Under the pieces are notes generated by a model, which searched no databases, was not told the origin of the DNA, and was given only the letters and a program-made list of their open reading frames with translations. A program made the position numbers and the translations under genes. 12,689 bases of DNA from JAYZVT01 sp050248375 (GTDB lineage: Bacteria > Pseudomonadota > Alphaproteobacteria > Rhizobiales > Methyloligellaceae): NCBI GenBank assembly GCA_050248375.1, contig JBFWSL010000078.1, forward strand, positions 1-12,689, in the 5' to 3' direction. Within the stretch, counting starts at the first letter, position 1. The number at the start of each line of letters is the position of its first letter. This document shows, in pieces, positions 1-6,411 of this stretch.

Positions 1-1304
1 GGCCCGAGCGGAACCGTGCAGGATGCAGCGCGCGGCGCGCCTTCGATAATGGCGCAAGCATTTGTTCCGCCGAAGCCAAAAGCGTTGATCAAGGCGAGCG
101 TCGCAGCCGGCAGGGGTAGCGGCCGGGCAGGTATGGTGAGCTGCAAGTCGTCGAAGGGGATGTCCGGGTTCGGCTTATCGAATCCCGCCATGGGCGCGCA
201 TTCCCCGTGACGCAGCGAGAGCACGGCCTTTATGAGCCCGGCGATGCCGGCGGCGGGCTCAAGATGTCCCAGCGCGGCCTTGGCGGAGCCGAGCGGCACC
301 GGACCGTGCCGCTTGTCCGAGCGCAGAACGCGGCCGATGGCGGCAGCTTCCGTGGGATCGCCCAGCGCGGTCCCGGTGCCATGCGCCTCCACGAGGCCGA
401 TGTCCTCGGGCGCAGCGTCCGCACGCTTCAGGGCAAGGGCTATCATTGCGGCCTGGGCGTCTTCGTCGGGGGCGGTGATCGTGCCGGTGGCGCCATCCTG
501 GTTGACCACGGTGGCGCGAATTACCGCCTGGACGGGATCGCCATCGCGCAAGGCATCGCCGAGCCGCTTCAGAAGGACGAGGCCGGCTCCCTCGCCGCGC
601 ACGAACCCGTCGGCGCCCAGGCCGAAGGCGCTGATACGGCCGCGCGGCGAAAGCATGTGCGCGCGGCTGAAACTGACGAACAGCCTGGGGTCGAGCAGGA
701 GGTTGACGCCACCGGCAAAGGCCAGGTCGCAGGATCCGTCCGCCAAAGCCTTGCAGGCCGAGTCGACAGCCACGAGTGCCGATGAACAGGCCGTATCCAC
801 ACACAGGCTGGGCCCTTTCAGATCGAAGACGTTGGAGAGCCGGTTGGCGACTATGCTGAGCGCCGTGCCTGTGCCGGCCTGCCGGTCGCCCGATCCGTGG
901 CGATAGCGCTGCAGATAGGCGTAATCGGCGTTGGACACTCCGACAAAGACACCTGCCGCCGTTCCGGCGACAGCGCCGCGCGGCAAGCGAGCATCCTCCA
1001 TCGCCTCATGAGCGACCTGCAGCAGCAGCCTTTGCTGCGGGTCCATGTCCGCGGCTTCGCGGTTGCTCAGGCCGAACAGGTCGGGATCGAAGCCACGGAT
1101 GTCGTCGAGAAAACCGCCCCACTTCGATATGGAACGGTCGGGCCGTCCGGGCCTGGGATCGTAGAAGCCTTCGAGGCTCCAGCGCTCGGGGGGGATTTCC
1201 GCAACCGCGCAACGTCCCTCGCGCAGCAGCGACCAATAGCTCCGGGAATCGCGGACCCCGCCGGGAAATCGGCAACCCATGCCGATGATGGCAATCCCGT
1301 TCAT
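1..1304 (-). CDS. Type I polyketide synthase-like protein, N-terminal ketosynthase domain (partial)
   Basis: Reading the minus strand from ATG at 1304 gives 434 residues with no stop before the window edge, so the C-terminus is missing. The sequence is a full beta-ketoacyl synthase domain: an opening IAIIGMGCRFPGG (residues 4-16), MDPQQRLLLQ (87-96), the nucleophile motif DTACSS with Cys173, EAHGTGT with His308, GSAKAALGH with Lys342 and His347, and a closing NAFGFGGTN (407-415). The Cys-His-His triad of decarboxylative Claisen condensation is therefore present. A KS at the extreme N-terminus is typical of modular or iterative type I PKS; acyltransferase and carrier domains would lie off the left edge. 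Some motifs differ from common modular PKS (GSAKAALGH for the usual GSVKTNIGH), so it may be an unusual iterative enzyme. It follows tusA by 74 nt on the same strand and could be co-transcribed. No strong ribosome site is seen. Product and any link to sulfur oxidation are unknown. Confidence 0.88.
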   Translation of the reverse strand, partial: MNGIAIIGMGCRFPGGVRDSRSYWSLLREGRCAVAEIPPERWSLEGFYDPRPGRPDRSISKWGGFLDDIRGFDPDLFGLSNREAADMDPQQRLLLQVAHEAMEDARLPRGAVAGTAAGVFVGVSNADYAYLQRYRHGSGDRQAGTGTALSIVANRLSNVFDLKGPSLCVDTACSSALVAVDSACKALADGSCDLAFAGGVNLLLDPRLFVSFSRAHMLSPRGRISAFGLGADGFVRGEGAGLVLLKRLGDALRDGDPVQAVIRATVVNQDGATGTITAPDEDAQAAMIALALKRADAAPEDIGLVEAHGTGTALGDPTEAAAIGRVLRSDKRHGPVPLGSAKAALGHLEPAAGIAGLIKAVLSLRHGECAPMAGFDKPNPDIPFDDLQLTIPARPLPLPAATLALINAFGFGGTNACAIIEGAPRAASCTVPLG

Positions 1305-1378
1305 GGTCCGCCCGACACCATCCGATTCTGCAAACGGATCCGCCACCGCCTAACGGCTGCCGCGGTCCGCCGTCGTTT

Positions 1379-1612
1379 TCAGGACTTGTTGCGGATCAGG
1401 AACCGGTAGACACCGCCGTCCTGGCTCTGCTCCACAAGCTCGTGACCGGTGGAGCGGCAGAAGGCCTCGAAATCGGCCACGGCGCCGGGGTCGGTCGCCA
1501 GCACCTCAAGCGTGCCGCCCGAGGGAACGTTCTTCATCGCCTGCTTGGCCTTGAGGATCGGTAATGGGCAATTCAGGCCCTTGGTATCCAGCTTGACATC
1601 CGCGGTCGAAAT
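1379..1612 (-). CDS. tusA: TusA-family sulfur carrier protein (probable ATT start)
   Basis: This 77-residue protein belongs to the TusA/SirA-like family of small cytoplasmic sulfur carriers. The family hallmark CPxP is present as GLNCPLP, with persulfide-carrying Cys15, followed by the usual helix (ILKAKQAM) and an FLIR-like C-terminal strand. Length matches the family (about 75-81). In sHdr-containing sulfur oxidizers TusA relays sulfane sulfur between rhodanese or DsrE-type proteins and the sHdr/LbpA system. The start is unusual: an in-frame TGA lies 10 codons upstream, no ATG, GTG or TTG exists between it and the CPxP motif, and GGAGG sits 8 nt before an ATT codon at 1612-1610. Initiation there gives MSTADVKLDTKGLNCPLP, a typical TusA N-terminus. 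The alternative is CTG seven codons later, which has no ribosome site. The gene diverges from the HDAC-like gene and is followed by the PKS-like gene. Confidence 0.9.
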   Translation of the reverse strand: MSTADVKLDTKGLNCPLPILKAKQAMKNVPSGGTLEVLATDPGAVADFEAFCRSTGHELVEQSQDGGVYRFLIRNKS

Positions 1613-1620
1613 GGGTCCGT

Positions 1621-1625
1621 CCTCC
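1621..1625 (-). promoter_or_regulatory. Ribosome binding site of tusA (decides ATT start)
   Basis: GGAGG on the minus strand lies 8 nt upstream of the ATT codon at 1612-1610. It is the only strong Shine-Dalgarno sequence near the tusA N-terminus and is the main reason for choosing ATT as the start. Confidence 0.7.
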
Positions 1626-1661
1626 GTCTCGCGGGCGCCTTCTCATCGGGCGCCCGGCCCC

Positions 1662-1691
1662 TTGGCATATTCAATTTTTCATATGTATTGT
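1662..1691 (+). promoter_or_regulatory. Candidate promoter of the HDAC-like gene
   Basis: TTGGCA (1662-1667), an 18-nt spacer and TATTGT (1686-1691) form a plausible sigma70-type promoter facing the HDAC-like gene, with about 60 nt of leader before ATG at 1760. The arrangement closely copies the promoter at 2910-2939: same TTGGCA box, same 18-nt spacer and the same element in the spacer. Confidence 0.45.
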
Positions 1692-1694
1692 CAT
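1667..1694 (-). promoter_or_regulatory. Candidate sigma70-type promoter of tusA
   Basis: On the minus strand ATGACA (1694-1689) is followed after 16 nt by GAATAT (1672-1667), a plausible -35/-10 pair about 55 nt upstream of the tusA start. It overlaps the 16-bp shared element at 1669-1684, so a protein bound there would occlude it. Predicted by eye only. Confidence 0.4.
1669..1684. promoter_or_regulatory. Putative operator, copy 1 (ATTC-N8-ATAT)
   Basis: The element ATTCAATTTTTCATAT fills the spacer of the divergent tusA/HDAC promoters. Similar 16-mers occur at 2919-2934 and, in reverse orientation, at 7197-7212. The layout resembles the ATTC-N8-GAAT operators reported for persulfide-sensing ArsR-family repressors of the SqrR/BigR/sHdrR group. 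That match is inferred; no regulator gene lies in the window. Confidence 0.5.
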
Positions 1695-1759
1695 TTAACG
1701 GTGGGGCGGCTCCGGCGTCAAGGCATTGGGCGCGGCCTAACAGGGATGGACGACGGCAA

Positions 1760-2881
1760 ATGCCCGATCTGACAACTGCGAACCCTGACCCGGTGTTTGT
1801 CACCCATCCGGTCTTCCAGGCGCCCGCCTTCGGCAGGTTTCATCCCCTGTCCATTGGCCGGCACCGAACGCTTGTCCGCCTGTGCGAGATACTGGGCTGG
1901 CTCGAGGAAGACTGCACGGCCGTCTGCGAGTTGCCGGGGCGCGATGTCCTGGAGCGGTTTCACAGCGCTGATTATCTCGAAACGCTCGAGGCAGCCGCGA
2001 CCAGCGGCAAGGCCAGTACGGCGGTACGTGAGAAATACGGGCTCGGCACAGCGGAATGCCCTCTGTTCGACGGACTGTGGGACCGCGCCCGGGCGACCGT
2101 GGGTGGTTCGATCCTCGCCGCGCAACTGGCTGTGGGCGGTGCTCGTGCGTTTCATCCCGCCGGCGGCACCCATCATGGGCGGCCGGATCGCGCTTCCGGA
2201 TTCTGCTATCTCAACGATCCGGTGTTCGCCATCTTCACACTGCTCCACAGCGGCATGGAGCGCGTCCTTTACGCAGACCTCGATGCCCATCATGGCGACG
2301 GCGTGCAGTCAGCGTTCGAGCCCGACCGCCGCGTATTCACCGTCTCGATCCATGAGGCCGGCCGCTGGCCGAATACCGGGACAATAGAAGACCGTGGCAG
2401 AGGCAACGCGATCAACCTGCCCGTGCCGCGAGGCTTTAACGACAGCGAGCTTGCGCTGATCATGCGCGAGGCGGTGATCCCTGTCGCCAAGTCCTGGAGC
2501 CCGCAGGCCGTAGTCGTCACGTGCGGTGCGGATGCCCTCAAGGGCGACCCTCTTTCCGGACTTGAACTCTCCAACGGTGCGCTCTGCGCTGCCGCCATGG
2601 CGCTTGTACATCTGACGCCCCATGCCGTTCTGCTGGGTGGAGGCGGCTACAATCCCTGGACCACGGCGCGGGCCTGGGCACGGCTGTGGGGCGAGGTTTC
2701 AGGCAGGCCCCCTGCCGACATGCTGCCTGGCGATGCTCAGGAACTCATGCGCAGGTTGAATTGCGATCTGGTGGACGACGAGGACATCCCGCCCTTCTGG
2801 CTCGACGCCCTGAACGATCCGGCAAACGAGGGTCCGGTGCGGCCGGAGATACGGGAAATCATACGGAAAGCGACGGCCTAG
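1760..2881 (+). CDS. Histone deacetylase / AcuC-family zinc deacylase
   Basis: The 373-residue product is a complete arginase/deacetylase-fold enzyme of the HDAC superfamily, which hydrolyses acyl-lysine or acyl-polyamine amides using zinc. Key residues are intact: the catalytic pair HH at 138-139 (GGTHHGRPD), zinc ligands Asp175 and His177 in DLDAHHGDG, the third ligand Asp258 in CGADALKGDP, and transition-state Tyr297 in GGGGYN. Start choice: ATG at 1760 gives a normal family N-terminus; an in-frame ATG at 1688 lies inside the promoter region and adds 24 atypical residues. No strong ribosome site is visible. It is divergent from tusA and 64 nt before the lipoate-assembly genes, and it shares their putative operator. 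Family members act on acetyl-lysine or acetylpolyamines. Its substrate here is unknown; a link to lipoyl- or octanoyl-lysine is only a hypothesis from context. Confidence 0.9.
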   Translation: MPDLTTANPDPVFVTHPVFQAPAFGRFHPLSIGRHRTLVRLCEILGWLEEDCTAVCELPGRDVLERFHSADYLETLEAAATSGKASTAVREKYGLGTAECPLFDGLWDRARATVGGSILAAQLAVGGARAFHPAGGTHHGRPDRASGFCYLNDPVFAIFTLLHSGMERVLYADLDAHHGDGVQSAFEPDRRVFTVSIHEAGRWPNTGTIEDRGRGNAINLPVPRGFNDSELALIMREAVIPVAKSWSPQAVVVTCGADALKGDPLSGLELSNGALCAAAMALVHLTPHAVLLGGGGYNPWTTARAWARLWGEVSGRPPADMLPGDAQELMRRLNCDLVDDEDIPPFWLDALNDPANEGPVRPEIREIIRKATA

Positions 2882-2909
2882 ACCTTTCTTCAATCCACTC
2901 AAAAGCGGA

Positions 2910-2939
2910 TTGGCATTCATTCAAATTCTTGCATATATT
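2910..2939 (+). promoter_or_regulatory. Candidate promoter of the lipS operon
   Basis: TTGGCA (2910-2915), 18-nt spacer and TATATT (2934-2939) form a good sigma70-type promoter between the HDAC-like gene and the first radical SAM gene. A start 7 nt after the -10 box falls on the A of the ATG at 2946, so the transcript may be leaderless. Confidence 0.5.
2919..2934. promoter_or_regulatory. Putative operator, copy 2 (ATTC-N8-GCAT)
   Basis: ATTCAAATTCTTGCAT occupies the spacer of the lipS promoter. Its first 15 bases match 14 of 15 in the copy upstream of the DsrE gene (reverse complement of 7198-7212), and it resembles copy 1 at 1669-1684. It suggests control of the lip genes by the regulator that governs the sulfur-oxidation genes. 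Confidence 0.55.
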
Positions 2940-2945
2940 GCCGCG

Positions 2946-3983
2946 ATGGGGTGGATCGAACAGATTTCCGCGATCGAGGAGCTTGAGGACGCCGCGTTCG
3001 ACAGCGCGCTCGTGGCGGAGCTGGAATCCCGTGCGGACGATATCTCCGGCCGGCCCATCCGTTTTTCCACGCCAACCTTCAAGGAATACTCATCGAACGA
3101 GATCAAGGGCTGCGGCAAGAACAGCTTCCCCGCTTTCTCGATCACCGCCGGCGGCTGCGCCCTGATGTGCGACCATTGCCAGGCGAAAATCCTCGAGCCG
3201 ATGATCCCGGCGACCAATCCCGAGATGCTGGACCGCAAGGTCCGCGATCTCGTCATGCTCCAGGACCTGCAAGGCTTTCTGCTGTCCGGCGGCTCCAACC
3301 GGCGCAACGAGATTGCCTACGAACGCTACCTGCCCGTGGTCGAGAAGCTCAAGCACGACTTCCCGCACCTGAAGATCGCCATTCACTCCGCCCTTCTCGA
3401 CGAGCGGCGCGCCAGGCTCATGGAGTCCGCCGGCGTCGATACGGCGATGATGGACGTCATCGGCGCGCAGGACACGATCCGCGACGTCTACCATCTTGAC
3501 CGGCCCGTGGAGGATTTCGAAGCGACGCTCGCCGCGCTCTGCTCCACCTCGATGGAAGTGGTGCCTCATATCGTCGTCGGCCTGCATTACGGACGGTTGC
3601 TCGGCGAGGCCAACGCCCTCGACATATGCGCCCGTCACGGCATCCATTCGCTGGTGCTGGTCGTCATCATGCCGTTCTACGCCAAGGACGGTACATTCGC
3701 GACACCGGCTACCGCGGACGCAGGACGCATCTTCCTGGAGGCGCGCAGCCGGCTCGCCGACAAACCGGTGCTGCTCGGATGCGCCCGGCCGCCCGGGATG
3801 CACAAACGCGTCACGGACGCCTATGCGGTCATGGCCGGCCTCGACGGTATTGCATTCCCGGCGGACGGCGCGGTTGCCGTGTCGAGGGCGATCGGGCGCC
3901 CCTATCATCAGGAGCACGCCTGCTGCTCCATCAAGCTCGGCGGGAATCCCCTGGCGCGGATTTCCCGATCCTGCGCGGCCTGA
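2946..3983 (+). CDS. lipS1: Radical SAM protein, LipS1/LipS2-type lipoyl synthase component
   Basis: The 345-residue protein has the radical SAM cluster motif CALMCDHC (CX3CX2C; Cys71, Cys75, Cys78), which binds the [4Fe-4S] cluster that cleaves S-adenosylmethionine. Further cysteines that could bind a second, sulfur-donating cluster are Cys56, Cys279 and the adjacent pair Cys326-Cys327. Known biology: in sHdr loci and in some archaea, two radical SAM proteins (LipS1 and LipS2) act together as a lipoyl synthase unlike LipA, inserting two sulfurs into protein-bound octanoate. The neighbouring second radical SAM gene and sLpl-type ligase support this role. Which gene is LipS1 and which LipS2 is not certain; the symbol follows gene order. 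ATG at 2946 is chosen because an in-frame TTG at 2910 lies inside the promoter -35 box. No ribosome site precedes it. The next gene starts 13 nt after the stop. Confidence 0.82.
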   Translation: MGWIEQISAIEELEDAAFDSALVAELESRADDISGRPIRFSTPTFKEYSSNEIKGCGKNSFPAFSITAGGCALMCDHCQAKILEPMIPATNPEMLDRKVRDLVMLQDLQGFLLSGGSNRRNEIAYERYLPVVEKLKHDFPHLKIAIHSALLDERRARLMESAGVDTAMMDVIGAQDTIRDVYHLDRPVEDFEATLAALCSTSMEVVPHIVVGLHYGRLLGEANALDICARHGIHSLVLVVIMPFYAKDGTFATPATADAGRIFLEARSRLADKPVLLGCARPPGMHKRVTDAYAVMAGLDGIAFPADGAVAVSRAIGRPYHQEHACCSIKLGGNPLARISRSCAA

Positions 3984-3996
3984 GGAGGGAAAGCGA

Positions 3997-5310
3997 ATGA
4001 GTTGCCTGAAGCCGGAGGGGGCGCAGCCCGCAGCAACCGGACGCGACGGCCTGGACCACAATCCTGCCGGTCTCATGCAACCGCGCGCGCCACATGCCAC
4101 CCCGAAGGAGTTGCGCAACGGCGGTCGCGTGAAGACGAACAGCGTGGCTCCGCGCGGCGTGTATCTTCCCAACTACAATATCCTCACGCCCCAGATGCGC
4201 TCGCCGGACTATGTGCAGATGTCCACCGCAGCCGCCATCACGCTCGGCATCATGTCGGGCAAGATGTACCGCTGCTCCTGCACACGCTGCCTCAACCTGC
4301 TGCTGACCTACCCGGAAGGCTGCCGCGCCAATTGCGCCTATTGCGGTCTGGCGCGCCACCGGGAGGCGGAACGCGACTATGCCGACCGCAACTTCATCCG
4401 CGTCGACTGGCCTGCGGTTCCCATGGACCAGGTCGTCGAGATCGTGGCGCGGGACGGAGAAAAGACGCCCTTCCACCGCATGTGCATCTCCATGATCACC
4501 CATCCGAATTCGGACGAGGACACGGTTACCGTACTGAAGAAATGGACCGACAGGATTGCCCCGCAAACGGTGCCGGTGTCGATCCTCTCCAACCCGACGA
4601 CGATGACGCGTGGTGACGTCGAGACCCTCAAGGACCTCGGCGCCGATATCTTTACGGTGGCACTGGACGCCGCGACGCCCGAGATATTCGACCGCACCCG
4701 CGGCCGTGGCGTGCAGTCCCCCCATAGCTGGAGGAAGTACTGGGAGATCCTGCTCGACGCGAAGGATATCTTCGGGCCCCAGAAGTTCGGCGCGCATATC
4801 ATCGTCGGCATGGGCGAGACCGAGCATGATGTGCTCACGCTTGTACAACAGCTCGTGGACCACGGCGGCCACAGCCACATGTTTTGCTTCTTCCCCGAGA
4901 AAGGCTCGCTGATGGACCACCTGCCGGCAACGCCTCGCGACCAGTGGCGGCGGGTCCAGCTTGGGCGCTACCTGATCGACTATTGCGGGGTGCGGGTCGA
5001 TCAGATGCGCTTCGACGAAGCGGGCCGCGTGACCGATTTCGGACTGCCGGCCGGGGAACTCGACGCCGTCATCGATTCCGGCATCGCCTTCCGCACGTCG
5101 GGCTGCCCGGGGAAGTTCGCGCAAGACATCTCGGCCTGCGACCGGCCTTATGGCGACTCCCCGCCCTCGAACATCGCCTCCTATCCCTTCGCCCTCAACG
5201 ATACGGACATCCGCAAGGTCCGCCACCAGCTTCGCCGCGAGAAGCCTGGAGAGGAATATGTCGAAGGCGAGGAATACGACCACGTCGACGGAACGGACGC
5301 GCGCCATTAG
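3997..5310 (+). CDS. lipS2: Radical SAM protein, second LipS-type lipoyl synthase component
   Basis: The 437-residue product has the radical SAM motif CRANCAYC (CX3CX2C; Cys109, Cys113, Cys116). Just before it is CSCTRC (Cys93, Cys95, Cys98), a CxCxxC group well placed to hold an auxiliary Fe-S cluster, and late in the chain are TSGCPG (Cys370) and ACDRPYG (Cys381). The central part (IIVGMGETEHD near 268-278) has the barrel-strand look of BioB/LipA-like enzymes. It is expected to cooperate with the upstream radical SAM protein in inserting sulfur into octanoyl groups on LbpA. The first 50 residues are poorly structured and proline/glycine rich. The start at 3997 has a strong GGAGGG 7 nt upstream that overlaps the previous stop region, so the genes are probably translationally coupled. 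LipS1/LipS2 numbering is tentative. Confidence 0.82.
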   Translation: MSCLKPEGAQPAATGRDGLDHNPAGLMQPRAPHATPKELRNGGRVKTNSVAPRGVYLPNYNILTPQMRSPDYVQMSTAAAITLGIMSGKMYRCSCTRCLNLLLTYPEGCRANCAYCGLARHREAERDYADRNFIRVDWPAVPMDQVVEIVARDGEKTPFHRMCISMITHPNSDEDTVTVLKKWTDRIAPQTVPVSILSNPTTMTRGDVETLKDLGADIFTVALDAATPEIFDRTRGRGVQSPHSWRKYWEILLDAKDIFGPQKFGAHIIVGMGETEHDVLTLVQQLVDHGGHSHMFCFFPEKGSLMDHLPATPRDQWRRVQLGRYLIDYCGVRVDQMRFDEAGRVTDFGLPAGELDAVIDSGIAFRTSGCPGKFAQDISACDRPYGDSPPSNIASYPFALNDTDIRKVRHQLRREKPGEEYVEGEEYDHVDGTDARH

Positions 5311-5319
5311 GATCACGCC

Positions 5320-6411
5320 ATGCCCCAGTTCCGCGTCATCGACAGCGGCGTCCGTGAAGGACGCATGCAGATCGCCTTCGATCAGGCCCTGATCGACCTC
5401 CACCACGAAGGCAGCGTTCCCGACACGGTCCGCTTCCTGCGCTTTCCGCCGACGGTTCTCATCGGAAGGCACCAGGCAATCTCTCAGGAAGTGAAGCTGG
5501 ATCACGTGCGCGCCAACGGCATCGGTCTCGTCCGGCGCATTACGGGCGGCGGCGCGATCTATCTCGACGAAGGCCAGCTTGGCTGGGAACTGGTGTTCAA
5601 GCGCAGCCACCTTCCACTCGGCAGCCTCGCCGACTACACGGCGCAGATTTGCTCGGCTGTCGCTTCGGGGCTGAGCGATGTCTTCGGGATCGAAGCCCGC
5701 TTCCGTCCCCGCAACGACATCGAGGTAGATGGCCGCAAACTCTGCGGCACCGGCGGCTTCTTCGACGGGGACACGCTCATTTACCAGGGCACCGTGCTGA
5801 TCGACATGAATCCGCAAGCCATGGTTGCCTGCCTGAATGTGCCGGAAGCCAAGCTGAAGAAGCGCGAACTCGACTCCGCCGCCAACCGGGTAACCACGCT
5901 CAAACAGATTCTGGGCAGTGCCCCTCCCCTGCGCGTCGTGCAGGCGGCGGTCCTGGAAGGCCTGCGGGGGGCGTTGGGAATCACCACAACCGACGCGCCC
6001 ATAACCGAGCAGGAACTGATCCGTGCCGAGCAGGTGTTCGCCGAGGAAATCGGGCTGGACAGCTTCGTTCACGAAATCGACCGGCCGGAAGCAGCCGACG
6101 TGCACAGCGGCCAGCAGACGGCGCCGGGAGGTACGGTAACCGCCTATGCGCGCCTTGAGGGACCGGGACGTGGCGACCGTATCCGCGAGGTGCTTTTTAC
6201 CGGCGATTTCTTCATCACCCCGCCCCGGCTGATTTTCGATCTCGAAGCCGCGCTGCGGGGCACGCCCGCAAGCGAGGCCCCTTCGGCAACGCTGGAGTTC
6301 TTCGCCAGGCACAAGCCGGAGATGCTGTCGCTCAAGCCGGACGACTTCGCCGCCGCGCTTCAAGCCGCGCTTGGCATCGAGGGCGCACGCGCCGCGCCCG
6401 CAGGCGCATGA
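5320..6411 (+). CDS. slpl(AB): Lipoate-protein ligase, sLpl(AB) type
   Basis: This 363-residue cytoplasmic enzyme belongs to the biotin/lipoate ligase (LplA) family. The N-terminal catalytic domain shows the lipoate-pocket motif RRITGGGAIYLD (72-83) and the catalytic lysine Lys140 in RKLCGTGG. Residues from about 255 form an additional C-terminal domain resembling the LplB/accessory domain (GGTVTAYARLEG, then FTGDFFITPP), which adenylates or positions the substrate in two-domain ligases. Known biology: sLpl(AB) enzymes in sHdr loci attach octanoate or lipoate to the lipoate-binding protein LbpA before the LipS proteins insert sulfur. The gene starts 10 nt after the upstream radical SAM stop, with a modest AGGA, and its last 4 nt overlap the next ATG (ATGA), indicating one operon. 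Confidence 0.9.
   Translation: MPQFRVIDSGVREGRMQIAFDQALIDLHHEGSVPDTVRFLRFPPTVLIGRHQAISQEVKLDHVRANGIGLVRRITGGGAIYLDEGQLGWELVFKRSHLPLGSLADYTAQICSAVASGLSDVFGIEARFRPRNDIEVDGRKLCGTGGFFDGDTLIYQGTVLIDMNPQAMVACLNVPEAKLKKRELDSAANRVTTLKQILGSAPPLRVVQAAVLEGLRGALGITTTDAPITEQELIRAEQVFAEEIGLDSFVHEIDRPEAADVHSGQQTAPGGTVTAYARLEGPGRGDRIREVLFTGDFFITPPRLIFDLEAALRGTPASEAPSATLEFFARHKPEMLSLKPDDFAAALQAALGIEGARAAPAGA

Noticed and set aside
207..906. Plus-strand frames of about 190-225 codons in the left part.
   Set aside because: They are antisense to an intact ketosynthase with all catalytic motifs, and their translations are low-complexity (Arg/Ser/Pro rich).
1305..1378. GC-rich partial dyads and the palindrome CGGATCCG between tusA and the PKS-like gene as a terminator or operator.
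   Set aside because: Stem pairing is weak, no T-run follows, and an 8-bp palindrome is expected by chance in this composition.
1688..1759. Upstream ATG at 1688 as the start of the HDAC-like gene.
   Set aside because: It lies between the predicted -35 and -10 region and adds residues unlike the family. ATG 1760 gives a normal N-terminus.
1573..1803. A 76-codon minus-strand frame in the tusA/HDAC intergenic region, which could be taken as the tusA N-terminus.
   Set aside because: It is out of frame with the CPxP sequence and ends without the TusA motif. A frameshift joining it to tusA would add a long atypical extension, whereas ATT with its ribosome site explains tusA without one.
2910..2945. 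TTG at 2910 as the start of the first radical SAM gene.
   Set aside because: The codon is part of the TTGGCA -35 box and the stretch contains the shared operator and the -10 box.
3090..4172. A 360-codon minus-strand frame opposite the first radical SAM gene.
   Set aside because: It overlaps an intact radical SAM gene and the translation has no recognisable motif; a composition artefact.
3931..6363. An 810-codon open frame on the minus strand opposite the lipS and ligase genes.
   Set aside because: It is antisense to two strongly recognised plus-strand families, and its translation shows no domain. Long stop-free antisense frames are expected where GC-rich codon use suppresses stops.
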